The notes beneath the pieces are model-generated. The model ran no database searches. It saw only the letters and a list, made by a program, of their open reading frames with translations, and had not been told where the DNA came from. A DNA stretch of 64,000 nt from Nitrospirillum amazonense (GTDB taxonomy: Bacteria > Pseudomonadota > Alphaproteobacteria > Azospirillales > Azospirillaceae). This document shows positions 45,298 through 54,468 of the stretch, piece after piece. Numbering within the stretch: the stretch's first letter is position 1; each line of letters opens with the position of its first letter. A program made the position numbers and the translations under genes. The stretch covers positions 186,001-250,000 of the forward strand of contig NZ_VITN01000001.1 in NCBI RefSeq assembly GCF_007828045.1, written 5' to 3'.

Positions 45298-46400
45298 GTT
45301 CACAAGCTGGAAGCGGGCTGCGCGGTTCCTGGGCCACGGCTTGGCGGGGACGTCGTGTCCTTCTGACTGGTCACACCGGTTTCAAGGGCAGTTGGATGAG
45401 CCTCTGGCTGGCAGGGCTCGGTGCCCGGGTTACCGGCTTTTCCCTGGCGCCCCCCACCGAACCCAACCTGTTCAGCCTGGTTGGGGCTGCTGCCGATGTC
45501 GACAGCGTCATCGGCGACATCCGCGACCTGCCGGCGCTGGAGGCAGCCGTGGCGCGGGCCCGGCCGGAGATTATCATCCACATGGCGGCACAGTCGGTGG
45601 TCCGCGCCTCCTATACCGATCCGCTGACCACATATTCGACCAACGTGATGGGCACGGCCAACCTGCTGGATGTGGCGCGCCGCTGCCCGGACGTGCAGGC
45701 CATCTTGGTCGTCACCAGCGATAAATGTTACGAAAACCGCGAACAAATATGGGCCTACAGGGAACATGACCGCATGGGCGGGCACGATCCCTACAGCAAC
45801 AGCAAGGGATGTGCGGAACTGGTCGTGGCCGCTTTCCGTGACTCCTACTTCCGCAAGGCCGGCGTGGCCGTGGCGACCGCCCGGGCGGGCAACGTCATCG
45901 GCGGTGGCGACTGGACGGCCGACCGCCTGGTGCCCGACGCCATGCGCGCCTTTCTAGCCCGCCGCACGCTGGACATCCGCAACCCGATCGCCGTGCGTCC
46001 CTGGCAGCATGTTCTGGAACCACTGCAAGGCTACCTGCTGCTAGGTGCCCGCCTTCTGGGAGATGAGGCTGGGGCCTATGCCGGGGGGTGGAATTTCGGG
46101 CCCGGGCACGACAGCAACCAGCCGGTATCGGATGTGGTCGATGCGTTGGCGGCATGCTGGGGCGGCGGCGCCACTTGGCGGCAGGTGGGCGACCCCGCTG
46201 ACCTGCACGAAGCCACCCTGCTGCATCTGGACTCCACCAAGGCCAACATCAAACTGGGCTGGACCCCCGTCCATACCTATAAGACGGCAGTGGCGTTGAC
46301 GGTCGATTGGTTCAAAGCCTATGAAGCCGGGGCCGACCTGCGCGCCATCACCCAAGCGCAGATCGAGGCTTACATGAACCATCATCCGCGCGCGGCCTAG
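45294..46400 (+). CDS. rfbG: CDP-glucose 4,6-dehydratase
   Basis: About 368 residues of the extended SDR family. The NAD site reads VLLTGHTGFKGSWMSLWL (near residue 24), a form peculiar to this enzyme. The catalytic region has VVTSDKCYENRE and the HDPYSNSKGCAEL active-site pair (Tyr/Lys). It turns CDP-glucose into CDP-4-keto-6-deoxyglucose. The ATG at 45294 overlaps the stop of rfbF, so the two are coupled; an earlier in-frame start lies inside rfbF and is not used. Confidence 0.94.
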   Translation: MSSQAGSGLRGSWATAWRGRRVLLTGHTGFKGSWMSLWLAGLGARVTGFSLAPPTEPNLFSLVGAAADVDSVIGDIRDLPALEAAVARARPEIIIHMAAQSVVRASYTDPLTTYSTNVMGTANLLDVARRCPDVQAILVVTSDKCYENREQIWAYREHDRMGGHDPYSNSKGCAELVVAAFRDSYFRKAGVAVATARAGNVIGGGDWTADRLVPDAMRAFLARRTLDIRNPIAVRPWQHVLEPLQGYLLLGARLLGDEAGAYAGGWNFGPGHDSNQPVSDVVDALAACWGGGATWRQVGDPADLHEATLLHLDSTKANIKLGWTPVHTYKTAVALTVDWFKAYEAGADLRAITQAQIEAYMNHHPRAA

Positions 46401-46436
46401 GGTTTGGCGTTTCCGTGTGGGCAAAGGACCGAGGTA

Positions 46437-47765
46437 ATGTCTGGCTCTGCTTCCAATTCCAAGGCATCGGCCCTGCGCGAGCAGATCCTGGACCTCGTGC
46501 GGGACTATTACGACTTGGTCCACGCCCCCGGCCCCTTCATCCGGGGAGACTCGCCGGTACCCGTATCCGGACGAGCCTATCAAGCCCAGGATATGCAGTT
46601 CCTGGTCGACAGCGCGTTGGATTTCTGGTTGACCACCGGTCGCTTTAACGATGCCTTCGAGCGGCGCCTGGGCGAGGTTCTGCAGCGCAAGCACGTGTTG
46701 ACGGTGAATTCGGGATCGTCGGCCAACCTGGTGGCGTTCGCGGCCCTGACATCGCACCTCCTGAAGGATCGCGCGCTGAAGCCGGGCGATGAAGTCATCA
46801 CCTGTGCCACCGGCTTTCCGACCACGGTCAACCCCACCTTGCAGTTCGGCTTGGTCCCGGTCTTCCTCGACATCGACATCCCAACATACAACATTGACGT
46901 CACCCGCCTGGAAGAAGCGGTAACCCCCCGGACCCGGGCCATCATGCTCGCCCACACCCTGGGCAACCCTTTCAATCTCGACGCGGTCATGGCGGTCGCC
47001 CGCAAGCATGACCTCTGGGTCATCGAGGATTGTTGCGACGCGCTGGGGGCAACCTATGAGGGCCGGCCGGTCGGCACCTTCGGCGACGCCGGCACGCTCA
47101 GCTTCTATCCGGCACACCACATCACCATGGGCGAGGGGGGCGCGGTGTTCACCGACCGGCCCTTGCTGCGCCGGGCCATGGAATCCATTCGCGACTGGGG
47201 TCGCGACTGCTATTGCCCGCCAGGGCGGGACAACACCTGTGGCAAGCGTTTCCAGTGGCAACTGGGCCAATTGCCGGAAGGCTACGATCATAAATACATA
47301 TATTCCCACCTGGGATACAATCTGAAGATCACGGACATGCAGGCGGCCGTCGGGCTGTCGCAACTGGATCACCTGGACGGCTTCATCGCCGCGCGCCGGC
47401 GCAACTTCACCCTATTGAAGCAGGGCCTGGCCGATTTGCAGGATGCGCTGATCCTACCCGAGGCGACACCCAAAGCCGAACCGTCCTGGTTCGGCTTTCC
47501 CATCACCCTGCGGGACGACGTCCCCTTCAGCCGGCGCGACTTGGTCGTCCACCTGGATGCGCACAAGATCGGCACCCGCCAATTATTCGGCGGCAATCTG
47601 CTGCGCCAACCTTACATGGCCGGACGGCCCCATCGCGTGGTCGGCACCCTTTCCAATAGCGACGCCGTGATGAACCGGACCTTCTGGATCGGCGTCTACC
47701 CCGGCTTGGGCAAGGATGCCGTGGAATACGCCATCGACACCATTCGCACCTTTATTCGCCGCTAA
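46437..47765 (+). CDS. rfbH: CDP-4-keto-6-deoxyglucose 3-dehydrase (E1, PMP/[2Fe-2S])
   Basis: 442 residues, aspartate-aminotransferase fold. The usual PLP lysine is replaced by His: [14 protein letters not shown] (His227), the mark of the PMP-dependent E1 dehydrases. Cys200, Cys258, Cys260 and Cys268 give C-x57-C-x-C-x7-C, the known [2Fe-2S] signature of this family. With a flavin reductase (E3) it removes the 3-hydroxyl to give CDP-3,6-dideoxy-4-keto-hexose. No reductase gene is visible nearby, so it must come from elsewhere. The ATG at 46437 has GAGGTA before it. Confidence 0.95.
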   Translation: MSGSASNSKASALREQILDLVRDYYDLVHAPGPFIRGDSPVPVSGRAYQAQDMQFLVDSALDFWLTTGRFNDAFERRLGEVLQRKHVLTVNSGSSANLVAFAALTSHLLKDRALKPGDEVITCATGFPTTVNPTLQFGLVPVFLDIDIPTYNIDVTRLEEAVTPRTRAIMLAHTLGNPFNLDAVMAVARKHDLWVIEDCCDALGATYEGRPVGTFGDAGTLSFYPAHHITMGEGGAVFTDRPLLRRAMESIRDWGRDCYCPPGRDNTCGKRFQWQLGQLPEGYDHKYIYSHLGYNLKITDMQAAVGLSQLDHLDGFIAARRRNFTLLKQGLADLQDALILPEATPKAEPSWFGFPITLRDDVPFSRRDLVVHLDAHKIGTRQLFGGNLLRQPYMAGRPHRVVGTLSNSDAVMNRTFWIGVYPGLGKDAVEYAIDTIRTFIRR

Positions 47766-47790
47766 AAAGCGCAACCTGGGGGCCCGTCCC

Positions 47791-48717
47791 GTGCGTATAG
47801 CCATCACCGGAGCCGGCGGCTTCCTCGGCGCCCCCCTGGTCCGCCTTCTCGCGGCGCGGGGGGACGCGGTGGCGGCGATCGTGCGTCCCGGTACCACCCA
47901 GGACCGACTGCCGGATTTGGCGGGCGCGATGCGGATCATCGAGGGCGACCTCGATACGATCGGCGCCCTGGAAGCACCGCTAGCGGACTTCCGCCCCGAC
48001 GTCCTGGTTCACGCCGCATGGGCCGGGGTAGGTGCCCAGGATCGTGACCGACCCGGCCAGTTGCGCAATGTGGTCGCGGCGGGGGAGTTGGCCGCCCTGG
48101 CCGGCAGGCTGGGGGCATCCACCTTCATCGGCATCGGTTCCCAGGCGGAATACGGTCCCGTCAGCGGGCGGACAGATGAGGCGGTACCCGCCCGGCCCGT
48201 GACCTTGTACGGCATCGCCAAGCTTTCGGCCGCGCTGGCCACGCAACGCATCTGCGCCCAGGCCGGCTTGCGTTGGGCTTGGCTGCGCGTGTTCTCCCTC
48301 TTCGGCCCACGCGACAATCCCCAGTGCCTGATCCCCGCGCTGATCGAGCAGATCGGGCGGGGGCAGCGGCCGCAGCTGACCGCCTGTACCCAGCGCTGGG
48401 ACTATCTTTATGTGGAGGATGCGGCGGCGGCCGTGGCCGCGGTGGCGCGCACGCCCAGCGCCGCCGGGCTGTTCAACCTTGGCTCCGGCCGGGCGCCACC
48501 GTTGCTTGAAACGGTTATCCACCTGCGCGACCTTCTTGATCCGACAGTTCCGCTGGGCGTTGGGGAAATCCCCTACGGGCCCAATCCCGTGATGCACCTG
48601 GAAGCAGATATCGGCCGCTTGACCGCTCTGACGGGTTGGCGGCCGACCTTAACCTTGGGGGACGGCCTGCGTGCAACCATCGCTTGGCATCGCAATCTGG
48701 TAAGTAGAACGCCATGA
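47791..48717 (+). CDS. NDP-sugar reductase/epimerase of the extended SDR family
   Basis: 308 residues from GTG 47791. TGAGGFLGAPLVRLLAARGD (near residues 6-25) is the NAD(P) site; IGSQAEYGPVSGR and LYGIAKLSAAL give the catalytic Ser/Tyr/Lys. The arrangement directly after rfbH fits the reductase that finishes a 3,6-dideoxyhexose: either a C4 reductase of the abequose/paratose type, or, given the ThDP enzyme downstream, a YerF-like reductase of the two-carbon branch. Sequence alone does not decide. It overlaps gtrA by 4 bases. Confidence 0.82.
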   Translation: MRIAITGAGGFLGAPLVRLLAARGDAVAAIVRPGTTQDRLPDLAGAMRIIEGDLDTIGALEAPLADFRPDVLVHAAWAGVGAQDRDRPGQLRNVVAAGELAALAGRLGASTFIGIGSQAEYGPVSGRTDEAVPARPVTLYGIAKLSAALATQRICAQAGLRWAWLRVFSLFGPRDNPQCLIPALIEQIGRGQRPQLTACTQRWDYLYVEDAAAAVAAVARTPSAAGLFNLGSGRAPPLLETVIHLRDLLDPTVPLGVGEIPYGPNPVMHLEADIGRLTALTGWRPTLTLGDGLRATIAWHRNLVSRTP

Positions 48718-49178
48718 GGCAACAGTCCACGACCAGCCTCAACCTGCCGCCTTGGCTGCGGAAACATCTGCCCGCCAGGCTCGGTCTGGCTCTTCGGAAC
48801 GAAAATGATGAGCGACTAGGGGACTTCATACGCTTCGTGCTGGTGGGCGTGTTGAACACGCTTTTCGGCTATGGTGTTTTCGCCGTGGGGATCTTGACAA
48901 CGGGCGATCATCGCCTGGCCTTGACGGCGGCCAACGTGATTGGAGTTGCATTCAATTTCCTGACCACCGGCCGCCTGGTTTTCGGTAGTCAGCGCATCCA
49001 TCGTTTGCCACTGTTCATTGGGGGCTACATCGTTTGTTTTATTGTCAATCTTGAGGCGCTGGAGTTGACGCATGCCGCCGGGGTCCCCTCATTGCTGGCA
49101 CAGGTTTTATTATTGCCCATCATGGTAATTTTGTCCTTCATCATCAATAAATTCATTGTTTTCAGGAGAGGTAATTGA
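48714..49178 (+). CDS. GtrA-family four-helix membrane protein
   Basis: 154 residues. A short cytoplasmic lead ends in GDFIRFVLVGVLNTLFGYGV, the typical GtrA opening, followed by four transmembrane helices with ANVIGVAFNFLTTGRLVF between the second and third. GtrA proteins are thought to flip undecaprenyl-phosphate-linked sugars or help do so. The start overlaps the previous stop (ATGA), and the end overlaps the TTG start of the next gene, a GtrB-like transferase; this gtrA-gtrB pairing is standard. Confidence 0.9.
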   Translation: MRQQSTTSLNLPPWLRKHLPARLGLALRNENDERLGDFIRFVLVGVLNTLFGYGVFAVGILTTGDHRLALTAANVIGVAFNFLTTGRLVFGSQRIHRLPLFIGGYIVCFIVNLEALELTHAAGVPSLLAQVLLLPIMVILSFIINKFIVFRRGN

Positions 49179-50128
49179 AAAGAGTTTCCATCGTCACCCC
49201 CTGTTACAATGAGGAAGCGGGCATTGCGGAATGTCACGCGACAATTAAGGCCATCTTCGACAAGCTGCTTCCAGGATATGAGCGTGAGCACATCTTTTGT
49301 GACAATGCTTCCACGGACAGAACGCTTGAAATTCTAAAGGATATCGTGGCGCACGACCCATGCGCCCGCATCATTGTCAATGCCCGTAACTTTGGCCCAC
49401 TGCGCAACAACTACAATGGCGTGATGGCGGCCACCGGTGATGCGGTATTGCTGTTCATGCCGGCCGACCTTCAGGATCCGCCGGAACTCATTCCCGAATT
49501 CGTCGCGCTATGGGAGCAGGGATATGAGATTGTCTACGGCATCCGCGCCACGCGGGAAGAAGGGTGGACCATGCGCTCCGTGCGCACGCTGTACTACAAT
49601 CTCCTGACGCGGTTTTCCGACATCGCCGTGCCGCCCGGCGTCGGTGATTTCCAGTTGGTCGATCGCCGGGTGGTGGAAGCCATGCGCCAAATCCGGGATA
49701 ATTATCCCTTCATGCGCATGATGACCTTCGAATGCGGTGGCCGCGCCGTCGGCATCCCTTATCGCTGGCGTGCGCGCAAACACGGCGTCTCCAAGAACCG
49801 GCTCTCCGCCTTGTTCGATCAGGGAATGAACGGCATCATAACCTTCACCACCGCCCCCCTGCGGTTCGCCTTGATCACCGGCTTCTTGGCAGCCACCCTC
49901 AGCCTGGTCTACGCGGTCGTGAACCTGCTGTTCGGCCTTATTTTCTATCACAAGCTGGCGGAGCCAGGCATCCTGACCCTTATCGTCGCCGCCTTTTTCT
50001 TCGGCGGGGTGCAACTGTTCTTCATGGGCCTGATCGGCGAATATGTGTTGGCCATATATGCCCGGGTCAGGGACAAACCGGCGGTTTTCGAACGGGAACG
50101 CATCAACTTCACCGGCCCCGACGCCTGA
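49175..50128 (+). CDS. GtrB-like polyprenyl-phosphate glycosyltransferase (GT2)
   Basis: 317 residues. GT2 domain with SIVTPCYNEEAGIAE (near residue 4), CDNASTDRTLEIL and the metal motif in MPADLQDPPELI, then two C-terminal transmembrane helices as in dolichol-phosphate-mannose synthase-like enzymes. It should transfer a sugar to undecaprenyl phosphate at the inner membrane. TTG 49175 is supported by AGGAGAGG upstream and by the overlap with gtrA. The sugar could be glucose or one made by this cluster. Confidence 0.9.
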   Translation: MKRVSIVTPCYNEEAGIAECHATIKAIFDKLLPGYEREHIFCDNASTDRTLEILKDIVAHDPCARIIVNARNFGPLRNNYNGVMAATGDAVLLFMPADLQDPPELIPEFVALWEQGYEIVYGIRATREEGWTMRSVRTLYYNLLTRFSDIAVPPGVGDFQLVDRRVVEAMRQIRDNYPFMRMMTFECGGRAVGIPYRWRARKHGVSKNRLSALFDQGMNGIITFTTAPLRFALITGFLAATLSLVYAVVNLLFGLIFYHKLAEPGILTLIVAAFFFGGVQLFFMGLIGEYVLAIYARVRDKPAVFERERINFTGPDA

Positions 50129-50169
50129 CTGACGCCACGCCAGCCGCCCCTCCAGAAGCAGATAGCGAC

Positions 50170-51915
50170 ATGACCGGAGCTGAGTATATCGCCGCCTTCC
50201 TGGCCAGCAAGGGTGTCAGGCACGTCTTTCTCATGACCGGTGGGGCGGCGACCTTCATGATCGACGCCATCGGGAACCGGGACGACATCGACTACATTTG
50301 CATGCAGCATGAGCAGGCGGCGGCCATGGCCGCGGATGCCGTGTGGCGCACGGACGGTGCCCTGGGCGTGGCCATGGCCACATCGGGACCGGGGGCTACC
50401 AACCTGTTGACCGGCATCGCCTGCTCCTATTTCGATTCCATCCCGGCCCTGCACATCACGGGTCAGGTCAACATGAGGGAAAGCGCGATGCTGGGTGGGG
50501 CCTCTCCCCGCCAGATCGGCTTCCAGGAGACAAAGATCGTCGAGATGGCCCGCCCCATCACCAAATACGCGGTGCAGGTGCGGACCGGTGAGGAGTTGCG
50601 TGAAGAGCTGGAAAAAGCCTACCGCATCGCCATGAGCGGCCGCATGGGACCGGTATTAATCGACGTGCCCATGGACTTGCAACAAGCCGAGGTGGGGCAT
50701 TTTTCCCCAGCGCTGACACCGGAGCCCACCGCCGCCGACCCAGCGGCGATAGCGGCGGCGGCGGCAGCCGTCAATCAGGCCTTGGCCGAGGTGACGCGTC
50801 CCCTGATCTATTGGGGGGCGGGCGTGGGCCTGGCCGGTGTCGCGCCCGAGGTCGAGCGTTGGGTGCGGGCCACGGGCGTGCCCATGGTATCCAGCTGGAA
50901 CGGCGCCACATATTTCGATCATGACCTTCCAGGCTTTTGCGGCACCGTGGGCGTCTACGGTAATCGCGGTGGCAATTTCCTTGTCCAGAACTGCGACTTA
51001 CTGCTGGTGTTGGGCAGCCGCCTGGACAATCGCCAGCGGACTGGGAACACACGCAATTTCGCGCCGTCCGCTCGCGTCGTGGTGTTGGACGTTGACGTTG
51101 AGGAACTGGCTAAATATCAGGCGGACGGTTACGTCGCCGTCCCGCTGGATTTCAGGGACCTGCCCGCCGTCCTGGATCAGGTAAGGCTACCCCGTCCCAG
51201 CAATGCCTGGCTGAACCACGTCGCCCTGATGCGGGAACGCTACCTCGGCAAGCACGCCGGGCGGACCGCCATCAGCGGCGCCCAGTCGCCTTATGCGGTG
51301 ATCCAGCGCATCAATCGGCTGGTCGACCACGATGCCATTATCGCCAACGATACCGGCGCCGCCTTGTGCTGGTTTTTTCAGACGTTCCATCGCACAGGCC
51401 AGACCATTTTCACCGCAGGTGGCAACTCCCCCATGGGATATTCCCTGCCGGCCGCCATCGCCGCCAAGCTGACGGCGCCAGATCGCCAAGTGATTTGTTT
51501 CAGTGGAGATGGCGGCTTCCAGTTGAACCTGCAGGAACTGCAGACGGCCGTGCACTATGAACTCGACATCGCCATTGTCATCCTGAACAACGGCGGCTAC
51601 GGCATCATCAAGCAATTCCAGGACGCCTACATGCAGGGGCGCTATCACGCCACCGGCGTCGGCTACAGCCAGCCGGACTTCGGCAAGATCGCATACGCCT
51701 ATGGCCTTGATTACCACCGCATTGAGCGACCAGACCAGATCACGCCTGAAATGTTCACTCATAAGGGCCTGCGAATTCTGGACGTGATTCTTGAAGAACG
51801 GACCACCATCGAGCCCAAGGCGGAAATGGGCCGCCCCATCAATGACCAATTCCCTTACCTCGACGAAGCGGAGTTGGCCGAAGGAAACGCCTTTATCGAC
51901 TATAAGCGGCACTGA
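50170..51915 (+). CDS. Thiamine-diphosphate enzyme, acetolactate-synthase-like (YerE-like candidate)
   Basis: 581 residues with the three domains of the acetolactate synthase group. The cofactor-activating Glu is in MQHEQAAAMAADA (about 48); the ThDP/metal motif is GDGGFQLNLQELQTAV to NNGGYG (about 445-475). The middle domain keeps the FAD-type fold. No small ilvN subunit or amino-acid genes are near. Within a dideoxyhexose cluster the known parallel is YerE of Yersinia pseudotuberculosis, which decarboxylates pyruvate and adds the two-carbon unit to C4 of the 4-keto sugar. That role is inferred. ATG 50170 follows a weak ribosome-binding site. Confidence 0.85.
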   Translation: MTGAEYIAAFLASKGVRHVFLMTGGAATFMIDAIGNRDDIDYICMQHEQAAAMAADAVWRTDGALGVAMATSGPGATNLLTGIACSYFDSIPALHITGQVNMRESAMLGGASPRQIGFQETKIVEMARPITKYAVQVRTGEELREELEKAYRIAMSGRMGPVLIDVPMDLQQAEVGHFSPALTPEPTAADPAAIAAAAAAVNQALAEVTRPLIYWGAGVGLAGVAPEVERWVRATGVPMVSSWNGATYFDHDLPGFCGTVGVYGNRGGNFLVQNCDLLLVLGSRLDNRQRTGNTRNFAPSARVVVLDVDVEELAKYQADGYVAVPLDFRDLPAVLDQVRLPRPSNAWLNHVALMRERYLGKHAGRTAISGAQSPYAVIQRINRLVDHDAIIANDTGAALCWFFQTFHRTGQTIFTAGGNSPMGYSLPAAIAAKLTAPDRQVICFSGDGGFQLNLQELQTAVHYELDIAIVILNNGGYGIIKQFQDAYMQGRYHATGVGYSQPDFGKIAYAYGLDYHRIERPDQITPEMFTHKGLRILDVILEERTTIEPKAEMGRPINDQFPYLDEAELAEGNAFIDYKRH

Positions 51916-51959
51916 GGGGCAGCAGCGTCACGTGCCCCGCTCCCCTCTCAGGAATACAG

Positions 51960-54263
51960 ATGATGCAGAGACTGGTTGACCGCCCGGCGGCGGCCCCCGC
52001 CGCGGGCATGAATCCGGCCTTCAACTCGCAGGCATTTCTGCGCGAGTGGCGGATGTGGGCGGCCGGCGCCGTCGTGGCCTATCTCCTCGCGAACCTGTTG
52101 ATCGCGGGTTGGCCGCATCTGTTCATCCCAGACTTGTCGCATCCCTATTTCAATGAGGGCGACGGCCTGTTCAACGCCGCGCTGATTCAGCGGGTGATGG
52201 AGGGATGGGTTTATTCCAATCCCCGCGTTGGCTATCCATTCGATTCCAGCCTGCTGGACTATCCGAACTCCGACACCCTGAATTTTGTTCTATTGAGACT
52301 ATATGGCATTATTACCGGAAATTTTTTTGGTGCCATGAATCTCTTCATAATTTTCAGCTTCCCTCTTTCTTTCATCTCCGCATATTGGGCAGGAAGACAC
52401 TTCGGTGTCCGCGACACTCTAGCCGTCATGATGGCGTTCCTTTTTGCCTTCATGCCGTTCCCGTTCACACGATTCAATCACATCTTGCTCCTTTCTTACT
52501 TCACCGTTCCCATATTCTTCTACTTCGGCAATCAGATCGTTCACATGTCGGCACCAACGCGGGCCGCCACCAGCCGGGCGGGGCGCTTGCTGCCGTACGG
52601 CATCGGCGTGCTGTCTGCGTCCTTCGGTCTCTATAACGCCGCCTTCGGAATGATCCTATTGGCGACGGCGGCGCTGTTTTCGGTGCTGATGAACCGTAGT
52701 TTGGCCGGCGCGCGGTACGCGGCCTTGCTCATCCTTGGCATCGGCATCGGCATCGGCCTGAATGTAGCGCCCAACGTGGTGCATCGGATGGAGGTCGGCG
52801 CCAACACGACGGTGGCAGCTCGCAGCCCGGTGGAATCGGAAATCTTTGGGCTGAAACTGATTCAAATGCTGTATCCGCGATACCATCATCGGGTACCGGC
52901 CTTGGCGTCCATGACCGAACGCTATGAGGAGGGCCGGCCGCTGGTGAACGAGAATCACTCAGCGGCCCTGGGGATGATCGGCAGCCTGGGATTCTTGGCC
53001 TTGGGTGCCGTGATCGCCGCGGCGCTGGCCCGCCGCCCGGTCGACCCTCGACTTTCCTTCTTGTCCCTGACGGTTCTTATCCTGTTCCTTTTCGGAACCA
53101 TCGGCGGACTTGGTGCGATCTTCGCAGACCAGATCTCCCCGCTTGTCCGCGCTTGGAACCGCATCAGCGTCTTCATTTCCTTTGGCGCGCTCACCAGCTT
53201 CACCTTGCTATTACAGGCCGGCTTGGAGCGGTGGCTGGCGGAACCGCGACTGCGCCAGGTGGCGTGGGTCGCCGCCGGCGCACTGACGGTCATCGGCATC
53301 GCAGACCAAACCCCCGCGGTCTGCGTTCCCTGCAACAACGAAGCCCGCGCCAAGTTTGAGGAGGAACGTGCCTTCGTGCAGGCTATCGAGCAGGCGGTGC
53401 CCGCAGGAAGCCCCATCTACCAACTGCCCTTCATGAGCTTCCCTGAAGCGCGCCCCCGCCATAAATTGCTGGACTATGCCCTGGCCAGCGGCTTCGTCAA
53501 TTCCCGGACACTGCGGTGGAGTTACGGCGGCATGATGGGGCGGGCGGGCGATTTGTTCTATCAGTCGCTGGCCGAACAACCGGTGGAGCGCCAGTTGAGC
53601 GTCCTGCGCCGGCTTGGTTTTGCCGGCATCTACCTCGACCGCCGAGGTTACCCCGATGGGGGCAACGACATCATCGGCCAACTGACTCGGCTATTGAAGA
53701 GCGGGCCGCTGCTCACCCGGGATGATGGCGCCATCCTATTCTTTCGGTTGGACACCCCTGCTGTCGATCTGACCGGCCTTTCCCCAGGGCAGATCATGGA
53801 ACGCGCGGGATACAGGGTCGACACGCGCGGCCGCTACATGGCCGACCTGTCGGAAGGCCTGTCATTCTCGCAATCGATCTGGCCTAGCTACATCAAGGAC
53901 ATTCAAGGCCTTTCCATGGTCGAGTCATGGGGTCGCTGGTCCAATGCAGACACCACCCCAACCGTTCGTATTCTCTTCAGCGATCCCTTGCCGGCCGAAT
54001 TCACCCTGGTTCTGTCAGCACAAGCCTTCGGGCCTAATGCGGACGCGCCGACCCTGGTGCGCATCGGTGAGCACAGCTATCCCATCACCATAGGGCCTGC
54101 GGCGGCGGAGTATCGCATCGCCGTCTCGCTCGGCGCGGAGAAGAGCACGACCATTGAAATCGTGCCTCCCAAACCGATCTCGCCCAATGAGCTTGGAATA
54201 AACGACGACCCGCGCCGTCTCGGCATCGGGCTGATCCAGCTGCGGATTGAGACGAAACCTTGA
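51960..54263 (+). CDS. Large polytopic membrane protein with C-terminal extracytoplasmic domain
   Basis: 767 residues. About 11-12 hydrophobic helices cover residues 35-460; the first loop has DLSHPYFNEGDGLFNAALIQ with acids typical of GT-C enzymes. The last 250 residues are soluble: a region with VPAGSPIYQLPFMSFPEARP, and a beta-rich end (WGRWSNADTTPTVRILFSDP and ALVLSAQAFGPN-like FTLVLSAQAFGPN) similar to the DUF7024 type found in sugar-transferring membrane proteins. It probably modifies the glycan on the periplasmic side. The specific substrate is unknown. Confidence 0.72.
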   Translation: MMQRLVDRPAAAPAAGMNPAFNSQAFLREWRMWAAGAVVAYLLANLLIAGWPHLFIPDLSHPYFNEGDGLFNAALIQRVMEGWVYSNPRVGYPFDSSLLDYPNSDTLNFVLLRLYGIITGNFFGAMNLFIIFSFPLSFISAYWAGRHFGVRDTLAVMMAFLFAFMPFPFTRFNHILLLSYFTVPIFFYFGNQIVHMSAPTRAATSRAGRLLPYGIGVLSASFGLYNAAFGMILLATAALFSVLMNRSLAGARYAALLILGIGIGIGLNVAPNVVHRMEVGANTTVAARSPVESEIFGLKLIQMLYPRYHHRVPALASMTERYEEGRPLVNENHSAALGMIGSLGFLALGAVIAAALARRPVDPRLSFLSLTVLILFLFGTIGGLGAIFADQISPLVRAWNRISVFISFGALTSFTLLLQAGLERWLAEPRLRQVAWVAAGALTVIGIADQTPAVCVPCNNEARAKFEEERAFVQAIEQAVPAGSPIYQLPFMSFPEARPRHKLLDYALASGFVNSRTLRWSYGGMMGRAGDLFYQSLAEQPVERQLSVLRRLGFAGIYLDRRGYPDGGNDIIGQLTRLLKSGPLLTRDDGAILFFRLDTPAVDLTGLSPGQIMERAGYRVDTRGRYMADLSEGLSFSQSIWPSYIKDIQGLSMVESWGRWSNADTTPTVRILFSDPLPAEFTLVLSAQAFGPNADAPTLVRIGEHSYPITIGPAAAEYRIAVSLGAEKSTTIEIVPPKPISPNELGINDDPRRLGIGLIQLRIETKP

Positions 54264-54468
54264 TGGCGCGCATGGGGATGGAATCGACCCGATGCGGCAG
54301 GCGGCCGGCGCCACGGCGCCATCGCCCATAAAATTTCTTCTTTCCAAACACTTACAGCCGACCCTTGAAAACGGGCAAGCTGTCACCCGCCGGCAATGAT
54401 TCCGTTCGGGAAAATCAATGCTTTTAAGCGGGTTTCCTTAATCGCGCATTTCCCTTAATAGTTAAGTC

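Noticed and set aside
46437-47765. RfbH as an ordinary sugar aminotransferase
   Set aside because: The PLP lysine is replaced by His and the four-cysteine [2Fe-2S] pattern is complete, so it is a dehydrase.
50170-51915. Housekeeping acetolactate synthase (IlvB)
   Set aside because: No regulatory subunit or branched-chain amino-acid genes nearby, and it lies inside a dideoxy-sugar cluster; not excluded by motifs alone.
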